Assembly (NCBI GenBank): GCA_037447655.1 | Contig: JBBHKE010001665.1 | Coordinates: 62,001-126,000 of the forward strand | Source of the DNA: Zygnema cylindricum | Lineage: Eukaryota; Streptophyta; Zygnematophyceae; Zygnematales; Zygnemataceae | Reading direction: 5' to 3' | DNA: 64,000 nucleotides | In this document: positions 49,049-59,071 of the stretch, one piece after another | Layout of the letters: each line of letters begins with the position of its first letter | Numbering within the stretch: position 1 is the first letter of the stretch | Notes under the pieces: generated by a model | Database searches by the model: none | What the model saw: only the letters and a program-made list of their open reading frames with translations | Told to the model about the DNA's origin: nothing | Program-made: the position numbers and the translations under genes

Positions 49049-50733
49049 TGGGATATCAACCCTAGAGGGGGGTTTAGGGTATCTTTTTCACCTCCCCACG
49101 CTTTCATTCCCTATGCGGGCTCCATTGCCTCTTTTGTTTCGCATACATTTCCCCGGGGGATTTGGTTGTAGAAATGAGCATGGTCAATATCATCGGAAGC
49201 ACGCGCATCGCGGGGGCATTTGCAGGACTCTCACATCAAATAAGGTGGGTTGTGGGCCTCACCTTATTTTTTCTCAGGCACGCTCGACATCTGTCAAGCT
49301 CGTGTGCATTCTCTGCACATTTATACTACCAGGATTTCCAAGGCCTTATTCCACCCTGTACGGACCCCAGCGTACGGAGAAAGGGGGGACAACCAGCCAG
49401 ATCAGATCCTTGTATTCTCACCTAGGAGCACAATGCAATTTAGTTCACCTCAAACAGAGGTCGAACGGCGGAGTTAGTCTGTTGCAACGGTGGCGGCTCC
49501 ATGACATGGCATATGTACTATGTAGCTCTAGCGGAGGGGTACATTGTGGAAAGCCACGTAACCTTTGGGGTTTTCTTGTAGATCCTTCTGTTAGGCGTCA
49601 GCAGGATTTTAGTTGAGTCCCAACAGATGGGCAAAGCATGTATTACTTTGGGTCAAATTCAGGCGGTTTCACGTCGATTCAGGACTTTGTTGCCTATTAG
49701 TGTACCGTAAGGGGACCTTTTGCCGCAAATCCAGCCAGAGCCGGTCGCCTAACTTTTTGCCCTAAGTGTAGTACATACTCTTTTGTCTTATATCATTACG
49801 ATAACAATTGCTAGCCGCTGATTGGCTTCTGGCATTGCTTTGACTTTGGCCCTTGTAGTAGGAAAAACTGTGATGTATAAGGCACTTGGGGCCAAAGGAG
49901 ACAAAGGAGACAGGTTGCTTTTCAATACTGTCTCCTGATAAAAACCTTAGAAATTCCAACAAACCTTCTTTTGGAGAACCTTTTTTGTTATGTGATTGTG
50001 ATCCTATAACCATCTTGGTTTGCATTTGTCCTCTGTGGAAATCGTAGTTCGGTTGGGTAGTTGGCACTATCTTTCCAGTTTGGGCGATTTGGGACTTGTG
50101 GCTGTTTGATACCGAGAGGGGTCTTGCCGGTTCCGAGTTGCAAAAACCGAGGAGTTAAGGAATAAATTACTTGTTTCAGTGTCTTGAAGAGAGATTTCGT
50201 CTCCTCTTGTTATCAACGTTCCTTTTAGGGGTATGTTAAGCTCGCTTGCTATTATTCTTCATCCTATCTTTATCTCTATTTTTCTAGGGCAAGGTGATAT
50301 TGTTAATTCTGACACAGCTTATTATTATTTTATTTTTCTGTTATTCTGCGTGGGAGTGTCTTTGTTCTCTCTTTGGTAGTCCTTTTTGGGCTTCGGTTGC
50401 ATTTCAGCCGAGGTCAACTTCCAAAATCTTTTGGACCAGAACAGTGGGTTTTGAGGGAATATTTGTTAGACTTCCAACGGACCAACACAAATTGGGATAT
50501 TAGCCCTAGAGGGGGGTTTAGCATATCTTTTTCACCTCCCCACGCTTTCATTCCCTATGCGGGCTCCATTGCCTCTTTTGTTTTGCATGCATTTCCTCGG
50601 GGGATTTGGTGGCAGAAATGGGCATGGTCACTATCATGGGAAGCACACGTATCGGGGGGGCATTTGCAGGACTCCCACATAATCTAAGGTGGCCTGTGGG
50701 CCTCACTTTATATTTTCCCAAGCACGCTCGACA
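49049..50733 (+). repeat. 3' LTR region: segments b, a, b
   Basis: Segment b (49049-49289, starts TGGGATATCAACCC) plus TC plus segment a (49292-50489) forms an LTR starting next to the polypurine tract. A second 241-bp b (50493-50733) follows directly, joined as CAACACA-AAT-TGGGATAT. The two b copies have equal length and differ by scattered substitutions. The missing 5' b is thus found at the far right end. Confidence 0.8.
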
Positions 50734-50737
50734 AACC

Positions 50738-50993
50738 AGCGAAGAAAGGTATAACTTCAACATACTTGAATGATGGACAAAAAAAATCAAGTGTACGTGC
50801 GTAAGATGGAGGGTTTCCTATTCTAGCTTATGTCGCTAGATCCGGTTTAGCTATTCCGGCTTCTAGCTTTATGTCCGAATGCAATTTTTTCGGATGCCGG
50901 AACACGATCACAAAAAAGAGGAGCACACTAGCAGCTTCAATTGTTAGTGATCTTTTGTGTGTTAGGTCCAACCGAGATCTTTTAAACGCATAG
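50738..50993 (+). pseudogene. hAT transposase C-terminal dimerisation domain (downstream part)
   Basis: Continues the gene broken at 36027. ERYNFNILE.W corresponds to the NFDILxWW motif. After a frameshift the frame from 50816 reads PILAYVARSGLAIPASSFMS ... TLAASIVSDLLCVRSNRDLL, the conserved hAT dimerisation region, to TAG at 50991. Confidence 0.8.
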
Positions 50994-51643
50994 TATTTTG
51001 TTTTCTAATCATTGTAATTTTTTTAGTATTAGTTATATTGTTTTTTTTTCTTTGAATTTTTTGTTGTATTTCACATTTTTTCTAGTGTTTATCTACTTTT
51101 TTTTTAAACCGGAATGCTTATTTTTAAAACCATGGCATTTATACCAAATTTAGATCTATAGATTTTGTGTAATTTTTCAGTTTGAGGTTGAGAATTTGTA
51201 TAATAGAGTCGAAAATAGGACAAGGATTTTTTTGTCGTGATTTGTTTATTTCTATATTTGATATTACATGAGAATTTTTGTTTTTTTTTGGCCTATTATA
51301 ATGTGTTTTTTGCTAATTGATTTTCCATGTGAAAAAGTAAGATTTTTTTTTTAATCGTACATAGTAAAAACTTTACCTTTTTTGCATAATTTATAACATA
51401 GTATCGTAGTCGAAAGAAAAACCGTCCAAAAAATGTAGCGAAAAATTTAGATTTGCGAGAGAATAAACATTAATATAAGAGTTTAAACACTAATCTAAAA
51501 GTTGCACGCAAAATTATGAAAAAATCTCTTGAGGGGGATGACTGTCGAAGAAAAAAAATATTCGTCAAGAGAGATTGCAAAAATACAAAATAGTAAAAAA
51601 AAGATGTAAGCAAACTGTTTTTTTGCAAAAGGAGATGTGCCAC
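50994..51643. other. AT-rich stretch downstream of the hAT remnant
   Basis: Long T and A runs, no gene. The right terminus of the old hAT transposon may lie here but I could not identify it. Confidence 0.4.
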
Positions 51644-51819
51644 TACGCGGCTCATTGTTATTAGTGTTTTATAGCTAAAAATCACAAAATAGAGTTTACA
51701 ACGTTATTTAAAGACGTGGACTACAACCTGCCACGTCTCCTTGCATTAAATAGTATGATTAATTATAATTTTTCATCAACACCAATAAATGTTTAATGTT
51801 AATAACAATGAGCGTTGTA
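51644..51819. mobile_element. Diverged TA-flanked MITE
   Basis: TACGCGGCTCATTGTTATTA at the left and TTAATAACAATGAGCGTTGTA-like sequence at the right. The central GACGTGGACTACAACCTGCC block matches the 203-bp family. Confidence 0.65.
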
Positions 51820-51827
51820 ATTTTGTA

Positions 51828-52022
51828 CTTATTCGGATACGGGCGGATAAGGGTGGTCGCGGGAAATCGAGTTTCGGTTAACTTCTATTTCTGTAAACGC
51901 GTATCGGGTAACGGGTAACAATTTAGGAGCGTGACATAAGTCGGTCAGGTGTCGGGTACTCAGATTTTGAAAAAAAAAAAATGTCGATTTCGGTTATCTA
52001 AAATTTTGACTTTTGCGACCTC
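51828..52022. mobile_element. Partial hAT-type MITE
   Basis: Corresponds to the right part of the 470-bp element at 32227, ending TTTTGCGACCTCT. It abuts the next copy head to tail in inverse orientation. Confidence 0.6.
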
Positions 52023-53330
52023 TCACCCGAAAGCGACAATTTTTTTTTTCAAAATCTGAACACTCGATACCCGACCGGGTTATGTCACTCTCCTAAATTG
52101 TTACCCGTTATCCGATATGCGTTTAATAAAATAAAAGTTAACCGAAACTCGATTTCTCGCGACTACCCGTACCCGAATAAGTACAAAATTAATGGTCCAT
52201 CTCCCTTAGGGTGCGTCCCCATGTAATCGGTACTTTGATAAAGTATTTTGGACTGTAGTGAAGATTCACCGTACTACTTTGAAGAGCGTCCCAATGTGCA
52301 AAAATGAAATCGGAACTTTGAAATGTGACGGTTGTAGACGTAGGTACAATGTGACGATTGACGACGACTACGAAACTTCTGATGATTGGTGACGCCAACA
52401 AAAACAACGATAATTGTAGACGTCTGGATTTTTTGTGAAATTGTAGGTGTTTAGGGATTGGTGACATTGTGACGTCATACTCACTTGTGACAACGCCGAC
52501 GTCACTTATTCCATAACTTTCCACCATGGTTTCCCGATTTCGTTTTTTCTCTTTTTCTCACTTGACTGTGCGAAAATGAAAGCAAAACTTTGAAATGTGA
52601 TTGTTGTAGACGTCGGTACACCATGAAAAAAAATCTAAAAAATGTTAGAAAAAAATATTTTTCAAAGATCTTTCATTTTCAACCTATATTGTCCTGTCTC
52701 TGTCTAAATAGTGTGAGATAAAAGCGACCCATGAATGAAAGTGGAGGTCCGAGACCCCTGCAATATTTTTTCGTACATGCGCGTGACGTGCATGGAGAAT
52801 AGCGAGTACTCTCCATCGTCCAAAAAGTTTCTCACTCGTGTGGCGCCTATGTGGATCATTTTCCATTCGCTGTTTTGGCGATACTTTAACTAAAAACACC
52901 CCCTCGAGGTGATTTTGGATGAAGTTTTTTTATGGGCTAGATTCTCTTGCCCGAGGGTCGAAAAGAGGAAAACGCCAAAATGCGCTCACATGACGACAAA
53001 CATGCAGTACACTCAAAGTATAGAATTGACGTAGGGCAAAACGACAAAGAAAAGTAGATACTTTAATACATGGGGACGACCCCTTATACCTTCCTCGATA
53101 CTAAAAGTACAAAGTACAATAATGTTGGATAGTATGGACAGTACAAAACCTTCATTTTTTTTCGTTTTTTGGTTACCCGACAGTACCCGATTTTATTTTA
53201 TTTTGTGAATCACCCTGCCCTAATTCGGCCGGTCCCCAAAATTTGCCACCCGAATCCGTTCCGGATCCGACGCGGGCGGTCGGGTAACGATCGGGTACGG
53301 ATTCGGGTACCCGATTGCGACCTCTACTGT
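52023..53330. mobile_element. hAT-type MITE split by a TTA-flanked MITE
   Basis: An inverse copy of the 470-bp family (52023-52205 and 53087-53330), ending GATTGCGACCTCT. The intact relative shows CTCCCTCATACC at the insertion point, where this copy has CTCCC-TTA ... TTA-TACC. Confidence 0.7.
52209..53083. mobile_element. 875-bp PIF/Harbinger-like MITE nested in a hAT-type MITE
   Basis: TTA at 52206-52208 and 53084-53086; inverted termini GGGTGCGTCCCCATGTA and GGGGTCGTCCCCATGTA. The intact hAT-type relative gives the approximate empty site. Confidence 0.8.
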
Positions 53331-53601
53331 ACATTACTCTGTAGATGTGGCCATCTCATTCTACAAGCGTATCATACGATTTAATACGAGTCTAGTACGA
53401 GGTAGCCACAAGCATAGTTGTTCAAACCGTTGAGTACTAACGATTCAATCGCGGCGAACTATAAGTAACGCATTGAACGATTTGAAAAAATCGTTAAAAT
53501 CATTAGTGATTTTATATCCATACTATTTCCGTACATGTAAAAAAATTTCCGTATGATCATACAGAATTCAAACTTACCGCGCAAATGGCGCAACACTGCA
53601 A

Positions 53602-53790
53602 CGTCTCTTTTCGTAAAAGTTCGTACATTTTCGGTAAATTTCCGTACATTTCCGTAGAATTTCGTACATTTCCGTAAAATTTTAGTTCAATTTGCCGGAC
53701 ATAGAGTACTAAGAAGTGCAGCGTATCTTTTCGTCAAAGTTCGTACATTTCCCGTAAATTTCCCGTTCAGTTTACCGGACAGAAAGTACA
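53602..53790. repeat. Two diverged direct repeats rich in TTTCCGTACA
   Basis: Unit 1 (about 53602-53712) and unit 2 (about 53722-53790) share CTTTTCGT.AAAGTTCGTACAT, GTAAATTTCC and TT.GTTCA.TTTACCGGACA-like sequence. Unit 1 is internally expanded by ACATTTCCGTA.A repeats. Confidence 0.6.
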
Positions 53791-53906
53791 CCATGAATAG
53801 TTATTAGCCTTATGTACTCTGTCTCTTGGCACTAAATTAGAATGAATGACGCTATTTTTTTCTTTACACTAATAATTTCTATACGCTAATAACGATTCAA
53901 GGTGTA
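53787..53906. mobile_element. 120-bp deletion derivative of the 203-bp MITE
   Basis: Both ends match the 203-bp family (TACACC...GGTGTA) and the right ~95 bp are nearly identical to 10124-10326 (inverse). The middle is deleted. Confidence 0.8.
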
Positions 53907-54552
53907 CTCTGCTTTTTTTTGCTATTTTTTCAAAAGTCACGAATTATAGTAAAAAATGAAAAAATCGCACGATTTGAACAACAGCGCCCACAAGTTTCGC
54001 ACATTTGAATTAATATTATACTGTGAAAATTTCAGTTTATATATATGTCAAATTGAAGTGCTTCCACGTCAAATCTTCACGTGAGCTAAAGCATAAGCAT
54101 GCTCATTCGTTGCAGCGCTGCAGTGTTGTATGTCCTTTTTCCTGCTTCTCAAAACCTCATAACACACGGCGTTCATGCAAATTCCAGCAAATTAAACTTT
54201 TCATATTTCTCGGGTTTTTCGAGCTTTTCAAGGGACTAAATAGCAAGGAGAACCCCGCCATTGAGTTTCGGTTACAGCTGTCAGATTCTGCTTGATTATC
54301 TTTATTGGAAAAATCTTCATTGGAGGCATCGTCAAACATGCATCGACGGAAGCAACTGCCAGCAAGGAAAAAAAGATGCGGCAATCACTCCTACACTTTA
54401 GCACTGTTCAGGCCTTGTTGGAAGTATAAATGTCACTGGAAATATTTCACATTGCCGGGCGCAGTAGCTGATTGAAAAACCGAACAGAGAAGGCATTTTT
54501 GCAAGTTTCAAGAGTCTCTCTCAACTTGTGTCGTTTTACTCTACATATTGCT

Positions 54553-57500
54553 ATGGCTCGTGAGAATATGGCATTGATGCTGGGCTGGCTTTTGATAGTC
54601 GGTTTTGCAACAGCTCAGCAAGGACAAGAATCTGAGTTTTTAGCTCCTCAACCGAAGGAATATATAAAAACCGAGGGAGGAAGACTTGACGTTTTCAGCG
54701 AAGACTTCAGGCAGTTACAGGTGAAATTTTCAACACCAAACTGTTTCCTGCTGCCGATTGGTACACACATGCTAGCTTGCGATTCTTGTAAAATTTGCAG
54801 AATTGGATATCGACTCTCTGTTTTCTATGAATTTTGTTGGATAAATCATGGATTTTCATTTTGGTTATTGCTTTTTTTATTTTTTCCTTTTTCTGATGCA
54901 AAACAACTGCTCCCTCCCCCCTCTCTCGCCCCCCTTCTCTTTCTCTCCCTATCTCCCTCTCATGCTCTCTTGCTCCCTCACCCCTTCTCTCTCTCCTCTC
55001 TCTCCTCTCTCTCGCCTCTCACACTCTCTCTCTCTCCCCCTCTCGCTCTCTCATCTCATGCTCTGAGTTTTATAGAATGCCGACCTCGGAGCGGCTATGA
55101 TCACCATTGAAGGGAATTCAATGTCTCTTCCCCTCTATTCTGACTCGGACGCACTCAAGTATGTGCTGCAAGGCAGCGCTCACGCTGGTGTAATTTCTCC
55201 AGCTGGAATCCCCGGCAATCTCAGGTAATTCAGAGGAAGTGGAAACTTCTAATGAAAATTTGAATGTGTTTCTTCTTTTAGATTCGTTTGACTTGTTGCA
55301 TATCGAAAGCTAGAGTCTGGATAGAGTGTCTGACTTTTGGCAAGCAAAAGGGAGTGCAAAAAAGTAGGAAGCTTCTTTTAGAAAGCCTTCTTTTTCCATT
55401 CTATTCGTAGTTTTATGGCTGCTTTTTGTGGAACTTAGCACCATTCCGCGCTTCTGCTCCCCGTTTTCGCAAATTTAGAATCTTCCTACTTGAAGTCTTT
55501 CGTACTTTTCTTAATGTGTTTCCATGTTTTGTCAAAATCTGTTTCAAACGTTTTAGAAAAAAATATGTTTTTTGCCTACTTTTCGTTTGATTGTTTTTCC
55601 AATGTGTAACCTTTCGTTGGCAGGCATATTCAGAAGGGTGACGTTCTGGCAGTTCCTAAGGGCTGGACCATCTGGATTTGGAACGACAAAAATGAAGCGG
55701 TGAGACTGATGGCTGTAGCGCGCACATTCCAAGGAGCAATGAAAGGAAAGTGGACCGCATTCCATCTCATGGGAGGACAGGAAGAGTACTCTGGCGGTGT
55801 GATTCATGGTTTCAGGTAGATTCTGGTTCTCTGTTTATCCTGTTTCTTCATGTTTGAAAGCTAAGATAATGTTATAAACCATTATTTCTGTTTGTGTCCA
55901 GGATGTGTTGGACAAGATCTTTAGAATGGAACTCTTTTTCCTAGTGTTAATGTGACCCTTTTAAATGTGAGTTTTACGTGAAGTTCCAATGTTTTTAACA
56001 ATTATATATGGTTTTAAATGTACAATTTGAAAGTAATTTCAATGTGCAGATTGTGCTTTTGTTGTAATGTGCAATTTTGGTTTTGGTTCTGTTTCTATGC
56101 AGCAAGGAAACACTTGCACGTGCCTGGAACCTCAAGCAGGAGGATGTGGAACAATTGCTCAAAGCTCAAACCTCCACAGCATTTGTGAAAGTGGATCCTG
56201 AGGCAAGTGGTTCAAAACTTCCAGACCTGAAAAGCATCTCCGCAGCATGGATGCATTTTGATTTTTTAATGTGCTCGCAATTTGGGTTATCTTATGCCTA
56301 CACCTGCTAGAATTCTTGGGGTTATGTCTTCAATGCATTGTTTCCCTTCGGAGTTATTTCCAACTTCAACTATTTGCAGTTCCGAAATCTTATTTCGAGT
56401 TCTCAAAATATGTATATTTTTGCAGGAAGCAAAGAAATTGACATGGCAACCGACAACTCCAATTTTTGGAGATTTTGTTTTCCATACAAGGACTGCAGAC
56501 CCTGAGATTTTTGTGAAGAATGGTGGCGTTGCAGTGGCTGTAAATGCCAGGAAGCTTCCTATCCTCAAGGAGATGGATCTGTCTTTCTGTTGCTCTCGCC
56601 TCGAGGTGTGTGAAATCCTGGGATTTCTCAAAGAAAATTTGTTTGAATTGGCGGCGATGACAAAATCGAAAGTGTAACTGTGTTTTTCTGAATGATTCAG
56701 TCATCCAAACTAGTCTTGTATAGTTTTTCATCGACACTTTTTGTTAAGGTTTCTACTTTGACATTCGACTTTTTGCTTAGTTGGGCTTTAATCTTTCATT
56801 GGAGTTTTTGTTTACATTTGAAGTCAGTTGAGTCATTTGAGCTTTGGCTAAAATCTTCAAAATCTTTCATCAGGCACTTTTCTTGAAAATTCGACTTTCC
56901 GTTCAGTTAGGCTTAAAATATTCTTTGTATGGACTTGAACATCTCTGCAGCAAGGAGCCATGATGGCGCCCCACTATACCACCGGAGCTCAAGTGATTCA
57001 CATTTCGGGAGGCAAGGGTCGAATGGAAATTGTGTATCCCGGAGGAAAGAATGCCTTCACAAGAGATGTTCAAGGGGGAGATACCATTGTTGTCCCAGCC
57101 ATGTTCCCCATTGCAATGGTGAGTGAACAAATATATATTTGCGTTATTTGATTTGCGTTTTGATTCCGTTATCTTCTTTTTATGTAAGAAATGTTAAAAA
57201 ACCTTTCAAAAGACACTAAGGAAATTTGCATTTTCATTCTCCTTTTTCCATTCTGATAGCTGTTTGTGAAAGGTTTCCGTTCAAATAAGGATTCGATTGT
57301 AAAGCTTTTTCACAAGTGAAACCCTCGTCTCTTTTTCTCCCATTCTCCCCATATTCCCCTCTCATTTCCCCTCCCTCCCTCCCTCATCCTCTCTTCTCCT
57401 TCCCAATACCTCCCTCCTCCCTACTCAAATCCGGTCAAACCTATCTTCTCCCAAACCTACATTTTTCCAATACCGATCTCCCCATCTCCCCTCCCTCCGG

Positions 57501-58194
57501 TGTTCCCCAGTGGGCGGCTGGCGACAGCCCTCTCGAGTGGGCGAGTTTCTCGAACCGCCACACGGAGCATCCGGCGTTCCTCTCGGGCTTCAACTCGCTC
57601 TTCCACGCGCTCCCCCGGGAAGTCCTCCGACAGGGCCTCAGGCTCGAGGAGGCGCTCTTTGAGAGAGTCTACGCCACGCGGCGCTCGCGCCAGGAAGTCG
57701 CCATCTTCCCACCGCCCGAGGGGGAGGGCAAGGGCTGGTCTGAGCTCATCAAGGTGAGTGGATGTGAAGCGTTCGGTCAACTTTTTCTCCGTTAAAATTT
57801 TTTGTGTTACTTTGTCTCTTTTGCTTTCTCTCTTCCTCTCTCCCCTCCCCTCTCTCCTCTCCTCAAAACCGTCTCTCTTCTCTTTTTTTGCTGTCCTCCC
57901 TCCGCCCTCTCCTCTCCCTCCCTCCCTCTCCTCCCTCTCCTCTCCCTCCCTCCCTCTACCGCCTCCCCTCTCTGTCCCCCTCTCTCCTCCGGTCCTGTCC
58001 CCTCTTTTTTCCTTCTCTCCCTCTTCACTCTCCTTCCCTCTCCCCCCTCTCCTCTCCCTCCCCTATTTCTTTCTGCCCCTATCTCCCCTCTCCCCCTACC
58101 TCTTCCCCCTCACTCCCTTTCCCTCCCTCTTTGTATTGTTGTGGGTTTGTATTATTGTGGGTTTCTGTGGTGTTTTCAGAAGTTTGCGCAGTAG
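54553..58194 (+). CDS. Secreted 11S-globulin-like two-domain cupin protein
   Basis: Eight exons: 54553-54720, 55076-55224, 55624-55815, 56103-56202, 56426-56605, 56951-57118, 57511-57753 and a last short exon 58180-58194 (KFAQ, TAG; tentative). They join in phase to about 404 residues. The first ~21 residues (ALMLGWLLIVGFATA) are a signal peptide. N-terminal cupin: LPLYSDSDALKYVLQGSAHAG, GDVLAVPKGWTIWIWND, GGVIHGFS. C-terminal cupin: GAMMAPHYTTGAQVIHISGG, GDTIVVPAMFPIAM and FLSGFNSLFHALPREVL, the LAGxxSVxxALP-like block of the family. This architecture matches plant 11S/legumin-like cupins; catalytic metal ligands are not obviously kept, so a storage or binding role is more likely than enzyme activity. 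TATAAAT at 54425 could be the TATA box. Intron 4 begins GC (GAG/GCAAGT). Introns 1, 6 and 7 carry long CT-rich tracts. Exon 7 is much more GC-rich than the rest. Confidence 0.88.
54905..55060. repeat. CT-rich tract in cupin intron 1
   Basis: Pyrimidine-rich simple sequence (CTCTC/CCCT units) on the coding strand, immediately upstream of the exon 2 acceptor. Confidence 0.8.
57330..57440. repeat. CT-rich tract in cupin intron 6
   Basis: CCCT/CTCC simple repeat on the coding strand upstream of the GC-rich exon 7. Confidence 0.75.
57825..58135. repeat. Long CT-rich microsatellite in cupin intron 7
   Basis: About 300 bases of CTCCCTCT-type units on the coding strand. The long proline/serine frames across it are artefacts. 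Confidence 0.85.
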
Positions 58195-59060
58195 AGTGAG
58201 AGTTTCGGAGTGTGGAAAATTTCGCATTGTACCATTACAAGAGCCTCGCGACTCAGAACGGAGTTAGGGAGACCTTTTGACAATTTTGATTTTCTCGTGA
58301 ATAGTTAGATATCTGCAATTCTCAAAATGAGGATTACTGCTTCAATTTTGTACATTAGAGACTAGGAATGTTTTGTTTTTTAGTTTTGTGTTTTGGGGTT
58401 TTTGTAAGAAATTTTGTTTGAAAGAGGAAACTGTAAAATTCTTCTCCGATAGATTTGTAAAGTTGTGAAAAGATCACGACTCAGCTTTTGTAAAAAGTGT
58501 GTTTCAAAGGGAAGCTTTTGTAAAACTGTGTTTTTGTCTGTAAACGAGAATTGTTGAAAATTATGTACAATAGTGATAAAGATTGTTTGCGCATTTTGAC
58601 AACATTTGTAACTGAGCTGGATGTGCGCCATGCGCAAATTCTGATTTCGAGTACAAAAGAATTTATGAGAAATGTGGTACAAATGCCGGACAGCAAGGAG
58701 ACAATTTGGATAGGCATGCAATTTCAAAGAATAATATTCAAATTTTGGACATTAAAAAAAGGAAAGGGCACTTTGTGAATTTCAGTCGAATTGCAATCTT
58801 GATTTTGGCAATTCTGCAAGAAAACCGAATCTATAAGAAATGTGGTACAAATGTGTGAATGTCATATCCTCGTGGTGGATTCCTGGAATTCAATGGTTTT
58901 CAAATGAGTTTTTATTAGTTTTGATTCATTTGCAGACATGGGGTTTTAACAGTCGAATCTTCTCAGTTTTCATGGTGCTCTCCATCTTCCTTAATTATTC
59001 AGTTTTGGGGTGCCTATCCCTCTCCTCCCTCCTGCCTCAAAAACTTGCTGTGAATCCCTC
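58195..59060. other. 3' flank of the cupin gene
   Basis: T-rich, no gene identified. The block CTATAAGAAATGTGGTACAAATG (about 58830) repeats ATGAGAAATGTGGTACAAATG at about 58665, a short dispersed duplication. Confidence 0.4.
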
Positions 59061-59071
59061 TTTTCAGAAGA

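Larger units (their letters stand above)
36028..50733 (+). mobile_element. Ty3/gypsy LTR retrotransposon carrying a DNA methyltransferase; permuted LTR order
   Basis: A 14.7-kb element inserted in the hAT transposase gene. Outer ends TGTCAAGC...GCTCGACA form an 8-base imperfect inverted repeat (one mismatch) and are flanked by AACC (36024-36027, 50734-50737); the hAT reading continues on both sides. Order: LTR segment a (36028-37315), internal gag-pol with protease before RT and RNase H before integrase (Ty3 order), polypurine tract (49034-49047), LTR segment b (49049-49289), TC, segment a (49292-50489), segment b again (50493-50733). No primer-binding site complementary to a common tRNA was recognised after 37315. 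Stops, frameshifts and two secondary insertions show it is inactive. Confidence 0.85.

Noticed and set aside
49292-50733. Simple reading of the LTR as a+b (TGTC...GACA) with a normal element between
   Set aside because: It leaves the left LTR without b, places a stray b between the polypurine tract and the LTR, and puts no polypurine tract next to the LTR start. The permuted b+a reading explains all pieces, though the mechanism remains inferred.
57758-58267. Long Pro/Ser/Leu-rich frames on the plus strand and Arg/Glu-rich frames on the minus strand
   Set aside because: They are translations of a CT/GA microsatellite in a cupin intron; several frames are open at once.
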